NCBI RefSeq assembly: GCF_011397635.1
Contig: NC_064771.1
Location: forward strand, 14,261,379-14,325,378
DNA from: Epinephelus fuscoguttatus
Lineage: Eukaryota; Chordata; Actinopteri; Perciformes; Serranidae
Length of the DNA stretch: 64,000 bases
Direction: 5' to 3'
The notes under the pieces were generated by a model. The model did no database searches, had not been told where the DNA came from, and saw nothing but the letters and a program-made list of their open reading frames with translations. Of this stretch, positions 41,295 to 54,039 are shown piece after piece (the stretch's first letter is position 1; the number at the start of each line of letters is the position of its first letter). A program made the position numbers and the translations under genes.

Positions 41295-42989
41295 GTCTTC
41301 AGCTCCCAGTACAGTATATCATTACTTTCTGATCTGCATTTGGAACACATGAGATGTTTCGTATGAGATATTTCATGGGAAACAGAGGTGTATTATTTCA
41401 TTCATCCTAAATCAGATTTTCAGTGTGTAGGTGAGTGTGTGCATCTTGTCATGCATGTCATGTGTTTAAATGTGTGTATGCGCATGTGTGCACGCATAGT
41501 TTTCTGTATCGAGTTGCGCATCGCTCAATTTAAACTTTTTATCCACTCAGACAAAAATCCCTCCTGATATACTGCCTCTGTCAATTTAATGTTACCCAGA
41601 GAAGTTTTCACCCATTCATCATTTTAACTGTGGAAGGGCCCAGAGCTGTATTTCAGCTACATCAAAGCCCACCCTGCTGTCCCAGTCTATCACAAACGTC
41701 TTCGCAACATCCACTGTTTAGGTAGTTCCCCTCTGACAAGCCCTGACAGAAATATCTTGCTCCACATTTGACCCCGACCAGTCTTTTTTTTTTCAATATA
41801 AAGAAAAAAATCTTTGAAGTGTTTTTCCTTCCACAAATGAGGGGAGAAACACATTTCTTCAATTATTACAGAGTGATATATGAAACAGAAGCTTTCATTT
41901 CTTTGCCGCATGTGTTCCACTGAACAATGAAATCATTATATTCTGGAGCATCGCTCCTAAAAGTTGGTACAAAGCAGGACACAGTTTCACGCTATAATGG
42001 CATTTATGAGCTGATTGTTAAATGATTTCAGTGTTGCTTTGTTTAGGTGCTGATTTTCTGGTATGCAGGACTGACAGTCTGTGCAAAGCATCATCTGTAT
42101 GGCCTCAACATATGCAGACAAGCGTCTTTTCTGTTATTTATAATGGAATACTGTCTTTGGAGAGTTTCATTAGAGAGTGAAATATGCGATGTTTGAATAA
42201 CAGTGACATCAAGTCTAGTAAAGTGCTTACTGTTTGGAATATAAAACTCATTATGGTGTATTACTGGACTTATTGTAAAACTTTGACTTTCCAAAGAGTA
42301 CCAGATTTGGGCATGAATCATTTGTATGTTTTTTTTTTCCCAAATGTGGAATGAACACACTGGCATTTTTGTCCTCTAATTTACTGGTGCCATGGTTAGA
42401 CGTGCTCGGAGAGAAGTTCAGGAATCTCATTGTAACAATATAAAACAAAATATGATTTATCAGATCTGCATTTTTATGCTTATTCATTGTTTATGTTCAT
42501 TGTGTGGTTAAAAGTTTTTCTCTTCCTCTGTCTTTCTCGTTTACTTATCGTAGTTACAATCTGTTTACTGAAGAACTGAATATGCAGTACAGCAGAGACA
42601 ACCAGATCATCTGATACTGTGGTATCTCCAGATCTCAAGGATGTTCTGCCCACTGACGACAGATCTCTGCTGTCTGTGCTGTACACCATGTCCTGCAATC
42701 AATACTCCTCTCATGTCTGTCCATTAAATATGAAGCCAGCCAGCAGATAGTTAGCAGTTAGCACATGACCCCTGCGGAAACCCCAACTTGTTGTTCTTAC
42801 ACTTCTCTTTGTAGAAACTAGATTTAAGGGACTGTTCTTTATTTGTCAAAGGATGGAGGTGGTTAGATTTGGTAATGTTTCCAGATGAAAGCATTTGTTG
42901 CACATAATGTTTTCAAGGACTGTCAGAAATTCAGTTTTTGTCAAAGTCAAACTAATGAGATACATTTTGGGAGCTTTAGAGGCACTGGT

Positions 42990-43075
42990 AGGTAGAGTTT
43001 TTACCTTTAGACAAAGCCACGCTATATTTTCTCCCTGCTTCTAATCTTCATGCTAAGCTAGCCTAGGGTGATTAT
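42990..43075 (-). repeat. Fragment of dispersed repeat family F
   Basis: Text such as CTTCATGCTAAGCTAGCCTA, read in inverse, resembles the TTAGCTTAGCTTAGCATA stretch at 53.79 kb. I recognise this as a frequent teleost repeat. Confidence 0.4.
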
Positions 43076-43519
43076 ATTTTCAAATCCCCAAACGACCCTT
43101 AAGTCATCCGCACGCTCATGCACTCGCATATATAAGCTTACGCATGCACCATAGGAACTGTCATCAGGATGGGGGACAATTATTTCAGTGCTTAGCACAC
43201 CTACTCAGCATACCTTGCAACACCATGGATACCATCAACAAAGCATTTTCATCATGCACAGAAACACAGAGAAAACTGACAGCAGTTTTGCGTGTGTTGT
43301 TCTTGTGTGTGGATCATACCGGGCATTTTATGAAGAAAGGAGTAGAAGAGACCGACATTATCTTAACCATTAGCATACTGACAGGTTCTGTCAGAAAGAG
43401 CCGCAAACATCATAGCAACAGCCGTGATACCACACATTGATTAAATAGCACACATACGGACAGATCAGTGTTGAATTCAGATGCATGGTGCAGTAAAGTT
43501 TTTGGACGTTTTATTGTTT

Positions 43520-44085
43520 TCCAGATGTTAGTTGGGGCTGGGGGACACCCAGCTTGAAACTGGGAAAAACCAAGCAGCTGAAAAATGAAGCCAATGTGAA
43601 AGTGCCAAAAAAATTGCAGTTTATCGAATGACCACTTGGGGCTGGCTCCAAAACAGAGTCAGTCCCCATAGATACCCATGTTTAAATGCCCAAATTTTCA
43701 GCATCAATTAACAATGTTTACAGCCCGATATAAAACCGATTTTAGTCTCTATAGCTATTTTCAACATTCTTGACAACTGCACAGGAGTTTTTTTTTTTTT
43801 AAGAACTCATCTGTTAACATTTCATGTCTAAAGTTATGAATATTTAAGGACAGGGCTGTTTGACTGACAGGCTGTCTGCGGGGCGTCGCTACAGTCCTTG
43901 ACTCAGATCCACTCCTCGCTCCTCCACAGCTCCAACCTCTCGTCCAAATACAGTCACTTCTGGCTGCAAAAAAACAAGATGGCGATGGCCAAAACACTGA
44001 ACTCGAAGATTTAAAACAGGGGTCCACAAACCAATGGGTGACGTCACTGTAGCTACGTCCATTATATCTACAGTCTATGAGAAAA
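43520..44085 (-). repeat. Dispersed teleost repeat family D, minus-strand copy
   Basis: Read on the minus strand it begins CATAGACTGTAGATATAATG, then GACGTCACCCATTGGTTTGT, and later GAGCCAGCCCCAAGTGGTCA. The same head (ACGTCACCCACTGGTTTGTG) is at 54.64 kb on the plus strand. It is non-coding. A short poly-A run lies in the middle. Confidence 0.7.
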
Positions 44086-45219
44086 AAAACAAACAGCCAA
44101 CCTGAATGGTGCTGCTACTGCTAAGTTGCTGTAGCAACATATATTAAACCCCTCTTTAAACACACTTTCATAAGCAGTATTCCTGAAGCAGAAAAGACAT
44201 AAGATATAAATAAAAAACTGTGGAACCAAATTATCTAAAAGACACTGCAGCTCTCTGTCACCTTTCCTGATACAGAAGGACAATTAGTATTTAGGAGAAA
44301 TGCATTAAAAGCAGACTTCTACATCGCCACTGCAGAAATGTCCACAATGAGCCTTGCATTGCAGTGATGCATTAGACGCCTGTGAGAGCAAGCCACGCCG
44401 CTCTGCATCCATACCGAGGCCTTCTTCAGACCAAACTCCACCATTAGAGAGAAAAGGCTCCGTCTCATCTGCCTCTCCCAGTCCTCTCTCCTTGGGATGG
44501 TACTAACATCACATATGGAAGACATCATGCTGTTTCAGAGCAGCTCTCCTCACCGAGCACTAATAACAGTGTGGCTATGGGTTTAATAAAAAGGAATGGA
44601 ACGAATTATGGCCCCATCCCAGCCAGGGCCATCATGTACTGCAGCGCATTAGCGTGGACTCAGCAGCCAGTCCAGACCAGCAGAGACTGGGAGGGATGAC
44701 GGCGAGAGAGAGAGAAAGAGTGGGGGAGAATGTGACTGGGAAGAGCCAGGGTTCCCAGCAATTAACCATTCAGGCTCTTAGGGTTCGATGCTGTGGTGAG
44801 AGGGGGAACACACAGAGAGATATATAGAGGGAGTAAGCCTGTGGGCAGCACTGAGACAGGCTCTGCCAGGGGTAATGGGACATCAAAACCAGTTTTACAA
44901 AAGATGTTAAGCTGAGTCTTGATTAAAATGGAAGTCAGAGTATGCCATGCTCAGCTAAATAAGTGCATAAATGGGAACGCAGGGAGTCTCTGGGGACTGA
45001 GCAGTAAAGAACCCACTGAGAACGAGAGGAAGATGTGGAGCTGCAGGAATGTAAAATTGGAGACGAGAAAAATTAAATTGGAAGCTGGTTGATTGATTTG
45101 CTGAATGAGTGATTGATCAAGTTAGTGACTTATAATAACAGTCAAAACTAAGAAAAGTGGGCTGTACTTGTTTTTATTTTAAATCTCTTGAAGTCTTTTA
45201 GGGCAGTGGCTCCCAATTT

Positions 45220-45640
45220 GGGGGCTGGGACTTCAGTTCCCCTTCTATGACATTTTCAGTGCCACCAGACTCCATTGAGAAAAACAGTAATTTAAGCTCA
45301 CCCAACACAGGAGCTGCTGGTCTACAGCTGCCTCCAACAGTGTGACTTTGGTGAAGCCAAACTAACCAGTAGACCAGCAGCTACCGTGTTTAGCAATGTT
45401 AAATTACTGGCTTGAGTCTGGCATTGAAGGGTGCAATATAATGGCTTTAGTTCCCATCAGAAATCACTGGTAAAGCAGTGAAAATCTAGCGTCTACTTAA
45501 ACTAGTATTGACTGTTTTATGTGGGACTTCAGTTAGGTGGCTAAAATGTTTTGCTGCTGACCCCTCTACAACATACAGTGCTTAGCGTCCATTTCAGTAC
45601 TCAATGCCATCTTACTGACCATGTTTTTTAATGCTGTATT
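45220..45640. repeat. Repeat family A copy containing a long hairpin
   Basis: The arm 45264-45325 (CCAGACTCCATTGAG ... GAGCTGCTGGTCTAC) is inverted at 45369-45422 (GTAGACCAGCAGCT ... GAGTCTGG), around a loop of about 43 bases. The flanks (GTTTTGCTGCTGACCCC, ACAGTGCTTAGCGTCC) mirror the family A copy at 1.6-1.9 kb (GGCAGCAGCAAAATGTATTT, GCTAAGCAATGTACTGC). Confidence 0.7.
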
Positions 45641-45891
45641 GTGTTCAACATGGAAGATGCTCTGTACAAATGAGTTCCATGTTTACCCTTACAAACGTAA
45701 ACTAAGATAAACATTTGTCATACAGATGTTAACATCTTAAAGGTAACATTGTATAATAGATAAAATATATCCTTTTCTAGTCTCTAGAAAATAGTTGTGT
45801 TAATTTGAATGTAGTGCTGTATATTTACAAGAACTGTTACAATAACCAAGCAGCTTATAAACATCAGAGTGGAAAGCCAGAAGATGTTTAC

Positions 45892-45927
45892 AAAAAAGAA
45901 AAGAAAAGAAAAGAAAAGAAAAAAATG
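45892..45927. repeat. (GAAAA)n microsatellite
   Basis: Six or so AGAAA units followed by poly-A on the plus strand. Confidence 0.85.
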
Positions 45928-46593
45928 CTACCAAAGAAACTTACGAGTAACTTTTATTTCTGTTTATTTATTGATTATTATATATACCAAGTTATCAATT
46001 AATTTAATTTGTTTAAGTTATTTATTTCTTTTAATGATAAAAACAGAATATACAAAAATTAAGGTAACCAACTGTTGATCAGTAGAACAACGGGAATCCA
46101 TTGTCAGGATGTAGGCTAAATCATGCTGGCTGCATGCTCATGTGTGTGCATGTGCTCCTCTTTTACATGCATGATTCAAACAAAATGGTTGCCCATTCCT
46201 AAAGACTATTTGTTCCATTTCTCCACTAGTGGTGAAAAATTCCACAGGGTACCTTTAATATATACCATGCTTAACATGTAGATATTGCATTGTTTTAAGG
46301 GGACACAACCCTGAAAGGTTGGGAACCAGGGTACCATGAGTCAAGGGCTGAGATCAGATATAAGTGTGGCTGAGTACTTGCAAAATTCTTCTTGCAATTT
46401 TCTTTTTTTTTGACGAAATCAAACGCAACAGAGCAGTGACACAGAAATGGGACGGGGACACACATATTTGCATGTTTTAAAATGTTATTTTAAGTAATAA
46501 GTAACTACAACAAGCACTCACACAATGCACAAATGTTCCTCTGGAGATGTTCTGTTTTCATTATTAAATCACTGGCAACAGTTCACTTACACA

Positions 46594-46594
<1 letters not shown>

Positions 46595-46637
<43 letters not shown>
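46595..46637. repeat. (AC)n microsatellite
   Basis: Uninterrupted AC run of about 43 bases. Confidence 0.95.
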
Positions 46638-46639
<2 letters not shown>

Positions 46640-49119
46640 TGCTTCACGCTCTGTCTTTCTCAGTGTGTGTTCCTCTCTCATCTTTGTGTGAGTCAACTGT
46701 TGGTTTTTTAATAAAAAAGAAAGTTGCATGACGAAAATTTGGGAGTGCTCGCCCTTCCTTTTTAGTTAATCAAAGTCAAATGCAGTGACATGTTAATATA
46801 AATTCTTTATATGCCAGTTTGGCAGCTTCAACACAAACACCTTAAAATATGTCATGGCCAGTTAAGTAAATCTAGTTTGTGGTGTAAAAAAATCCTGTTA
46901 TTTGTATTAAATTTAGTTTAGGAAAAATCATTATTTTATTCTACTTGACATGGTTGTCTTTGCCACATACAGGGAGCCTCACCCTGACATTTCACCTCTC
47001 ATGGGGGTCTGGACCCCACCACTGAGACCACCTTGGAGTGTCACCCCTGTGATCACCACCTTAACGACCATATTGCCTCTTGTCTATTTATGTGAATCTA
47101 AAAAGTCAATCAAGCTTGATTAAGAGAATGACAGAGCGGATGAAGACACGAGCAGAGCAGTTGGCAGTTGGTAGTGAAAGTAGGTGCCTTCGCTTCCTGG
47201 GTGGGCAGACCTGGCTGTAACCTTCACCTCAGTATGCAGTGACATGTCTGTCCTTAGATCAGCTGCCAGCGCAGGAGATGACATGTTAGTTCAGACCTAC
47301 AGCAATGCAGGGAATCCTAATGGCTCCATCAGGACAAGTGCACCGTCTGTTATGTTTTATTTCCTCTGCTTCTGACCTGCGTGTCACCGTTTCAGCCTCT
47401 GCCTGAGATTAAGTCTGTTCAGGCAGCAGGTTTATAATTGGTCGGTGGCTGTCTGGGCTATTTTGAAGCTTAGATTCAACAACTTTGCTACTGTCTGCTT
47501 CACCCTTTTACTGTGTTTGGTCATTTGATACAGACCTCCATGCCAGCTCACCGTCTCTGTCTGTCTGTAAAACGGGTCTGTTTCATTGAACCTACACAGA
47601 CGTCTGTTATATTTGGATTAGAAGACACCAGCTCGCCTGATTTGCTCTCCCACTCTCTTTTTGGGACATTTATTTTGACCTCTAAGTCGTTTTCCCCTTC
47701 ACTGTCTGTCAGTGACGTTATACTCCAGACCACCAGAGTTGGACTTCTGCTATTTCACTCTGGCATTGGGATTACATACCTACAGTATATGTAGGAATAA
47801 TTACATCTTGAAGGTTTTTCACTGAAAGCACTCATTCCCACTCAGTCCTGCTACTGCACACTGTCGCAATGATTAAATAACACAGAAAATTTACTAGAAT
47901 AGTCAAAGATTATTGTATAAAACTGAATATCAGTGACTTGTAAGGTAATCCATCTTTAAAAGATCATTTGGAAGATTTTCCCTGCTTGTTTATTTTTCAA
48001 TAACAGCTAATGTATGTGTAAATGGGGACTCTATCATGAGTAAGTGCCAATAGAGTCCTGATATTAACAGCCTAGCCGCGGTGTAATTGATTTCCTTTTG
48101 GCCTCATGACTACTCCAGTGTGTCAGAGTGATCAGGTCCAGCGAGCTGCAGCCTGGTGAGCAGCTCTTACGAATGCATTGGCATGTCAAGTTGGCCAAAG
48201 ATACATTTGTGTTGTAAAAAGATATATTAACTCAGACACACATGCACGCACAGACGCCACATACGCACAGGCATTAAATCGCATACATCTGCTCACCATC
48301 CATGTAATTGTGGGTCCATCAATATCATATTACCTGTTCCTTTAGCTGCCTATTGATCACGCCTGCAGCGGCTGTTCGTGTGCTGGTTACGATGTGCTCT
48401 ATTACCTGTGTGTAAGTGTCAGCCTCTCAGATCGGGGGGTGTTAGGACTGACCGTGCATCATGGGAGGGTTGGGAGTGGAGGGGGATTATGGTTTGTCCA
48501 GGCTACACATTCATCTCTGGGAATGTGAAGTGTCTTTGGTTCAGATGGACACTTTATGGCATGAGGAGCATGTTACGGTGGCCTGCATAGGATGTATGGA
48601 TTAGGTTCTGACCGGTATGGATTTTCAAAGGCTCATTTTAAATGTGATGGTTTTGTACTGAAGGTTGCATTCAATTATCATATTTTAAATTGACCATTAT
48701 AATCCAAATATACAATCTGAAATAACTGCCTTGTTCAGTGATCCCCCATTCAAACCATAATAAACTCTCAATACAATTTACTGAGCAGTAAAACCGGTTT
48801 TAGGCACATATTCAATACTGTTAGCATCTGGTGCAGTGTTGCATGACATTAAATAAATTAATATGAAAAAAAGAAAGAACTGCATTATGGGGCTTGTAGT
48901 AAATTAAGATAAGTCTACAGACATGCTACTAACTGTAATGTTTTACTTAGCCATACTTATATTCTCACAATGCCAAATTACAGTTCACTATCGTATGCTG
49001 TATCTTAAATCAGATACTTCTGTACTCATGCTTGATATTTAGAGCGCGTAAGTGCGTTTAGACTGAGAAGTATGGCAAAATTTGGTGAGCTACGAGTACC
49101 CAGATGGTGCACTCATAAC

Positions 49120-49765
49120 GGTCTGTTGGACACTTCTCACCCTCAAAATGCTCTAGGGATGATGTTTTTCTGTAGGCTGATGCAGAAGTTAGCACCACAT
49201 TGGTTCCCTTGTCGAAAAGCCTATGGGATTTTTTTTTATTTGATTTTTTTGCAGAAAATAAGCTCTGTGACAAACAAACATTTACTTATACTTACACATT
49301 TTGCACACCACTTTTATGGTCTTTTATGCCTAAACGCAATCGGCAGAAGTAAACAGCTAACATTAGGCTATGAGCAAACCACACTACGGGTACATGACCT
49401 AACGTCACCACCATAACAAGACTGTAAAGCTGTGTTTGCACGGCTCGGCATGATGTCGTTCTATAGTCCAATTTAGCCACATGTTAGCAACCACCTTTAT
49501 AAAGACACAGAATTTTTAAAGTTCAGGAGAAGGGTATTTGCTTCATAATTTATGTCATAGAACAAAGCGTGAAAGTCTCTTAAGCTTTCGTCAACCACAA
49601 ACCCTTTTTCAGACATCTCACCGAAAACCTATTAGAAAAACCCACTGACTTTGAGACAAGAGAACTTTGAGTGCTAAAATGCTAACTCATTTCCAGGTTT
49701 CAGGATTCATTCCTTCCGCACTCTATGGTCGCCATGTTGCCTACGTAGCAGAAGGGGGCGGGACC
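49120..49765 (+). repeat. Dispersed repeat family E, copy without the Harbinger-like insert
   Basis: It parallels the repeat at 54.88-55.77 kb: AGGGATGATGTTTTTCTGTA, GCAGAAAATAAGC, CTAAACGCAATCGGCAGAAG, CCACTGACTTTGAGACAAGA, AAATGCTAACTCATTTCCAG. It retains the uninterrupted ACTTACACATTTTG site where the other copy has a 510-bp insertion. It has about 200 bp of extra internal sequence of its own (near 49390-49600). Confidence 0.7.
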
Positions 49766-51366
49766 ACAGACACATTTCAAACATGTGGAATGACAGCCAA
49801 CTACCACAATAAACACCAAAGCAATTCTATAACATTTAGGTAGGCAACTGCAAATGATTCATTTGCTAGCTAGCGAAAAGCAGGACATTTTATCAGCAAG
49901 CACTGATGAACGCTAGCTCGTCAAAATTTGCACATTACACGAGTAAGTACATAGTTTATGCAGTGTAGCCAACTATAGGTTTGTGTACTAACAGAAGTGT
50001 CTGATTTGAGACATGACAAATTTCGTTTGTTAGCATGCTTGCATTTGCAAATTTGCACTAAACACAAAGCACAGCTGAGGCTGATGAGAATGTCCTGATT
50101 TAGCAATACTTTGACCCAACTGTTGCACTACAGGAAAAGTTAACGGATAACCAAAATTCAGCAAGAGGCATACCTTAATGTCTGGACAAAATGCTTTTGA
50201 GACATTACACTAAACCCCACAAATGTTAACCTTGTGTTGGCGTTAGAAGAAAAGTCAGAGAATCACTGAAGTCATTCGGATTCATCCTCTCAGGGTCATG
50301 ACTCTCTGTACAAACTTTTAAAGCAATCCAGATAAAAGGAGATGAGATATTTATTAACTAACTGACATTACCATTTCTAGGGCCATGCTGCTACCATGGC
50401 TAAAAAACGTGTACACTCTATTGACACAACATTTTTTATGGCTTCAATGCATCATTTGATACTTAGTTCTAGCACCCTTGAAAAATGGTAGAGAGTAGTA
50501 CACTAGATAGCGCGGAGGGAGTGATTGTCACAGTCTGGAACAACCTGTGAATGTAATTGCAGATGAAACTGTTAAATCCTTTATTTTAAATAACTCTGTC
50601 ACATCCCGACAAAGAGTGAAGACTTAATGACTTCTTCCAAGAATCATATCAGCGAGGAATCACAATGTCTTGCCAGTTATCAGATTTTTTTATTAAACGC
50701 TCCAATATGTCTAGTATTTCAGTCTACCCTTGCATAGCCTATTTGAGTCTGTTTCCCAGAAGTGAATATTCACCCTGACAAGATCAGACTTCAAGATCTA
50801 CATTATGTCTCTTAGTATAAAAGTTAACCTTCATTGTGGAACATGTGCAGCTGTATCGCTGCTTAGTGTTGTGGGCCTTCTGATAAATTAGACGCCTGAG
50901 TTTACATCAGTCCATCAGTAACATCAGAGCAGTCAGTCCATATGATAAAAAACATAATGATATCTGTAGTGATGTTTGTCTTTCCAACATATTCCCATCT
51001 GCTGAGTACTATTTAAAGTCACTGGGATTAATGGCAGAAATAATAGATATGTAATTTTTGTCTTTGTTAATTTCTGGTTTGTCTTATCCCTCAAACCAAA
51101 GGATGTCAGTCTGATGTGAGAGCATCTGCCTCAGAGTGACAGAAATGACAAAACTGCAGTTTACAGCCATTGTGGCTGGAAAACAATGTGATATTTTGGA
51201 GTAGATGATGAACAGTTATGACTCTATATTGTCAGTGCATTCATATTATTTTTTGTTGATTTGAATTGTGAATGATAACCACATCTGTTTGTAGTTACAG
51301 CCGCTGATCTTCTATCTCAGCCTGTGTGCTTCTTATTGTGAAGGGAAGGGAAAAGAAAGATGGAAA

Positions 51367-51387
51367 GTGTGTGTGTGTGTGTGTGTG
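51367..51387. repeat. (GT)n microsatellite
   Basis: Short GT run of about 21 bases. Confidence 0.85.
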
Positions 51388-52618
51388 GCCAATGATTTCT
51401 ATTTTTCTTGGGACCTCTCGTCTCATTTCTCTCCCCGGTGTTGAAGGCCTGACCTGGACACTGGACTCATTCCTCTTTCTCCATCCTTGTCTAATCGCCC
51501 TCATCCCGTCTTTTTGCTCTCCCTCTTTTTCTCAGTTGCCCTTTAGCTGTCTGTACGCAGTAAGTAAAACAAGCACTGTTTGAAATTGTAACAAAGTGCC
51601 TCACATTTGAATATTTATACCAAACCACAAGCAACGCCGTTGAAAGGAGAGAACAAAGTAGGGCAAGTAATCATAATGCAGCTGAGAATCAGGCCATTAC
51701 TTAGTTCACAGTACTTATAGAACAATAAAAACCAGAAGAGAATATACTACCAAGTGTACATAGTGGAAGACCACATACAATTTTAAATAAAAACTACATT
51801 TAAGATAATAAATGGCAACCGTTTCATATCAAAACAGCATATCTCATGTTCTGTGCTGTATGAGCCTCAAAGATAACATTAGCCAAGTACATTCAATGAC
51901 ATGAAAAGTTTTCATGATCCTTTTAGGAAATTTGGTATCATTGGTATATTCTAAACTCTACTGAATGAGTCACTGTCATGTTAAGTCAGTACTGTAGATA
52001 TTTGTAGCAGAGGAGCTACTTGTTTGGAATGTCTGATGAACTTATACAGTATTTTATACCTTGTAATCTGTTAAAGACATAAGAGAAACTCTTTCATGTT
52101 CGGCTGGATGGATAATTCTTCGGCCCTGATGAGACAGAACATGTTTTAGCAGCCTGGAGCAGCTTTTTGTAATTGTGCTCAATGAGAGTGAAGCATTTTT
52201 CTTGCTGCTTTTGTGTTGCTGAATGCCTCACTTTTTGTTTTGTTTTGTTTTAACTCAGACCAGAAAAGATAATGTTCTTTTCCGATCGTCCAATCAGATA
52301 AATTGAAAGGTGGTCCTTCTGTGGCATTTACAATAAGTTAGTGGAGCAGGGACATGGTTTGTGTTAAGCTAGTTCACTTTAAACATTGTCCAAGGCAAGC
52401 TGCAAGACATATCTGAGCAAACTGTAGTCTTAACCACTGTCTAATGTTCTACCAAATGTAAATAGGACAGACAATTGACAGCAGATTGTCAAACTATCCC
52501 CAACTAATCCTAAAATAAGCCTTGATTAGGCCTATCCTGATGAAGCTCCTGGATCAGCTGCCCTGTGATTTCTCATCTTTCAGAGGGTCTTATATGTGCA
52601 TACTGATCTCCTTTCCCT

Positions 52619-53035
52619 GTGTCCGATGTACTATCGGAACTGGAAGAGCAGGACATTTTGATTCACCAGATGGAGCAGGAGATCCAAACCCTGAAGAAAA
52701 ACGCTTCCGAAAAGGAGTTGTTTTTCAAAGGGTTGGAGGACCTCAAAGGAAAACAGGCCTTCACCAACACTAAGCTCCAGACTGAGATGGAAGTCAGCTA
52801 TGGCCTCCGTACTAAACTTACCCAGCTCAAAGAAGAGCACCAGGACAAGACCAGGGAGCAGGAGAAGGACTCCCTCCAGGATTCACAGAGGGTGGAGGTG
52901 CTAGAGGGGATAAAAGACTCTGAGAAACAGCATGAGAAGGAAAAAAAGGAACCTTCAATCTGGAAAAAATTCAGACACCACATTGGTTTGAGGAAGAGAA
53001 AGAAGAAGAAGGAGAAGCTGGAGGAGGAGTCATAA
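52619..53035 (+). CDS. Charged coiled-coil protein, probable 3'-terminal exon, function unknown
   Basis: The frame is open from 52607 to a stop at 53033-53035. The first in-frame ATG is at 52670 (121 aa). 52619 is a GTG, so the frame before the ATG is either upstream coding sequence or untranslated. Residues from VSDVLSELEEQDILIHQMEQ on show a heptad pattern (coiled coil), then an E/K/Q-rich stretch, then a basic tail with SIWKKFRHHIGLRKRKKKKE. Codons are almost all GC-ending AAG, GAG and CTG, unlike the surrounding AT-rich DNA, and an AATAAA follows 52 bases after the stop, which supports a real gene. A good acceptor (TCATCTTTCAG) lies at 52583, but splicing there meets an in-frame TGA at 52604 before this frame. 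It may thus be a 5'-UTR/first-coding exon starting at 52670 or a decayed gene. I do not recognise the family. Confidence 0.55.
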   Translation: MSDVLSELEEQDILIHQMEQEIQTLKKNASEKELFFKGLEDLKGKQAFTNTKLQTEMEVSYGLRTKLTQLKEEHQDKTREQEKDSLQDSQRVEVLEGIKDSEKQHEKEKKEPSIWKKFRHHIGLRKRKKKKEKLEEES

Positions 53036-53086
53036 TCCACCTGAGGCTTCTCAAGACATATTTGCATTCATTTTGCATAAAAATTC

Positions 53087-53092
53087 AATAAA
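53087..53092 (+). terminator. Polyadenylation signal of the coiled-coil gene
   Basis: AATAAA 52 bases after the coiled-coil stop codon, on the same strand. AT-rich simple sequence follows. Confidence 0.55.
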
Positions 53093-53769
53093 GCATTTAT
53101 AAAATATTTTACATTTGTATTATTATATTGTTATATAGACGTATATGATATTTTATTATTTTGATGTATATAATATTGGTTATATATATATATTTAATGT
53201 TATAATAATATAATTATAAGTTAGCTCAGTTTATTATATACACATATAATATGTTCATTATATATAATTATATTTTTATGTATTTCTTATATCTATACAA
53301 TAAAAAAATAAAATAAAAAATAAAACATAAAAAATAAGAAAAAAGGTCGGCCTATTTTCTTGTATTTTTCTTGCAAAATTAAATTGTAAAAAATGTAACA
53401 GCACCTAGATTACATTTGTGTTTTATATATTTCTACATGGTTCATTTCGAATAAAGTAAACAAATAAATACAATATTTTATTTAATTTTTTTTTTAAAAA
53501 ATATTTCTTCCCATTAAAATTGTTACATTTCAAAACACAGCACAAAATATTGGCTATCATTTACAAGTTCTTCAACTTTTAAACAACTAAAGATTAAAGG
53601 GTGACAAAAGGCTGTTTTGTCAGTGGCTACAAAAAAACCCGGAATAGCACTCATATAATCTGTCAGTTTACTGGTGAAGTTTCAGCAACAAAAACTGCCG
53701 AGGTAGGATTTACAAAAGAAGTTGGTTTGTGGGTAAAGAATAAAGACAGGATCAATCACAGCTGTGCAC

Positions 53770-53895
53770 CATGTATGAAACCAGCATACAGTTAGCTTAG
53801 CTTAGCATACAGAGCAGAAACAGGGGGCAACAGTCTAAGCTTTGCTTTCTCTAAACTTCAAAAATATGTCCGCCAGCACCTCCAAAGTAACAGCA
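53770..53895 (+). repeat. Fragment of dispersed repeat family F
   Basis: ACAGTTAGCTTAGCTTAGCA followed by GAAACAGGGGGCAACAG and CAAAAATATGTCCGCCAGCA is the layout of a common teleost repeat. An inverted relative is at about 43.0 kb. Confidence 0.5.
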
Positions 53896-54014
53896 ATGCT
53901 GCTGTGCTGTCTGAATCTGCAGCAGTCTTTCTCTGGTGATCTCTTGGTCATCTCTGCAGCAAAACTAGTGTCTGTAAACCGTAGGCTGGTGTGTGTCTGT
54001 GTTCTGGTTTTCTA

Positions 54015-54039
54015 GTGTGTGTGTGTGTGTGTGTGTGTG
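54015..54039. repeat. (GT)n microsatellite
   Basis: GT dinucleotide run of about 25 bases. Confidence 0.9.

Larger units (their letters stand above)
39060..52580. other. Gene-poor 13.5-kb stretch
   Basis: I found no supported exon chain. It contains a MITE in a local tandem repeat (40.0-40.84 kb), microsatellites, several dispersed repeats (43.0, 43.5-44.1, 45.2-45.6, 49.1-49.8 kb) and ordinary unique sequence. A possible 24-nt microexon with strong splice signals lies at 51536-51559. Confidence 0.45.
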
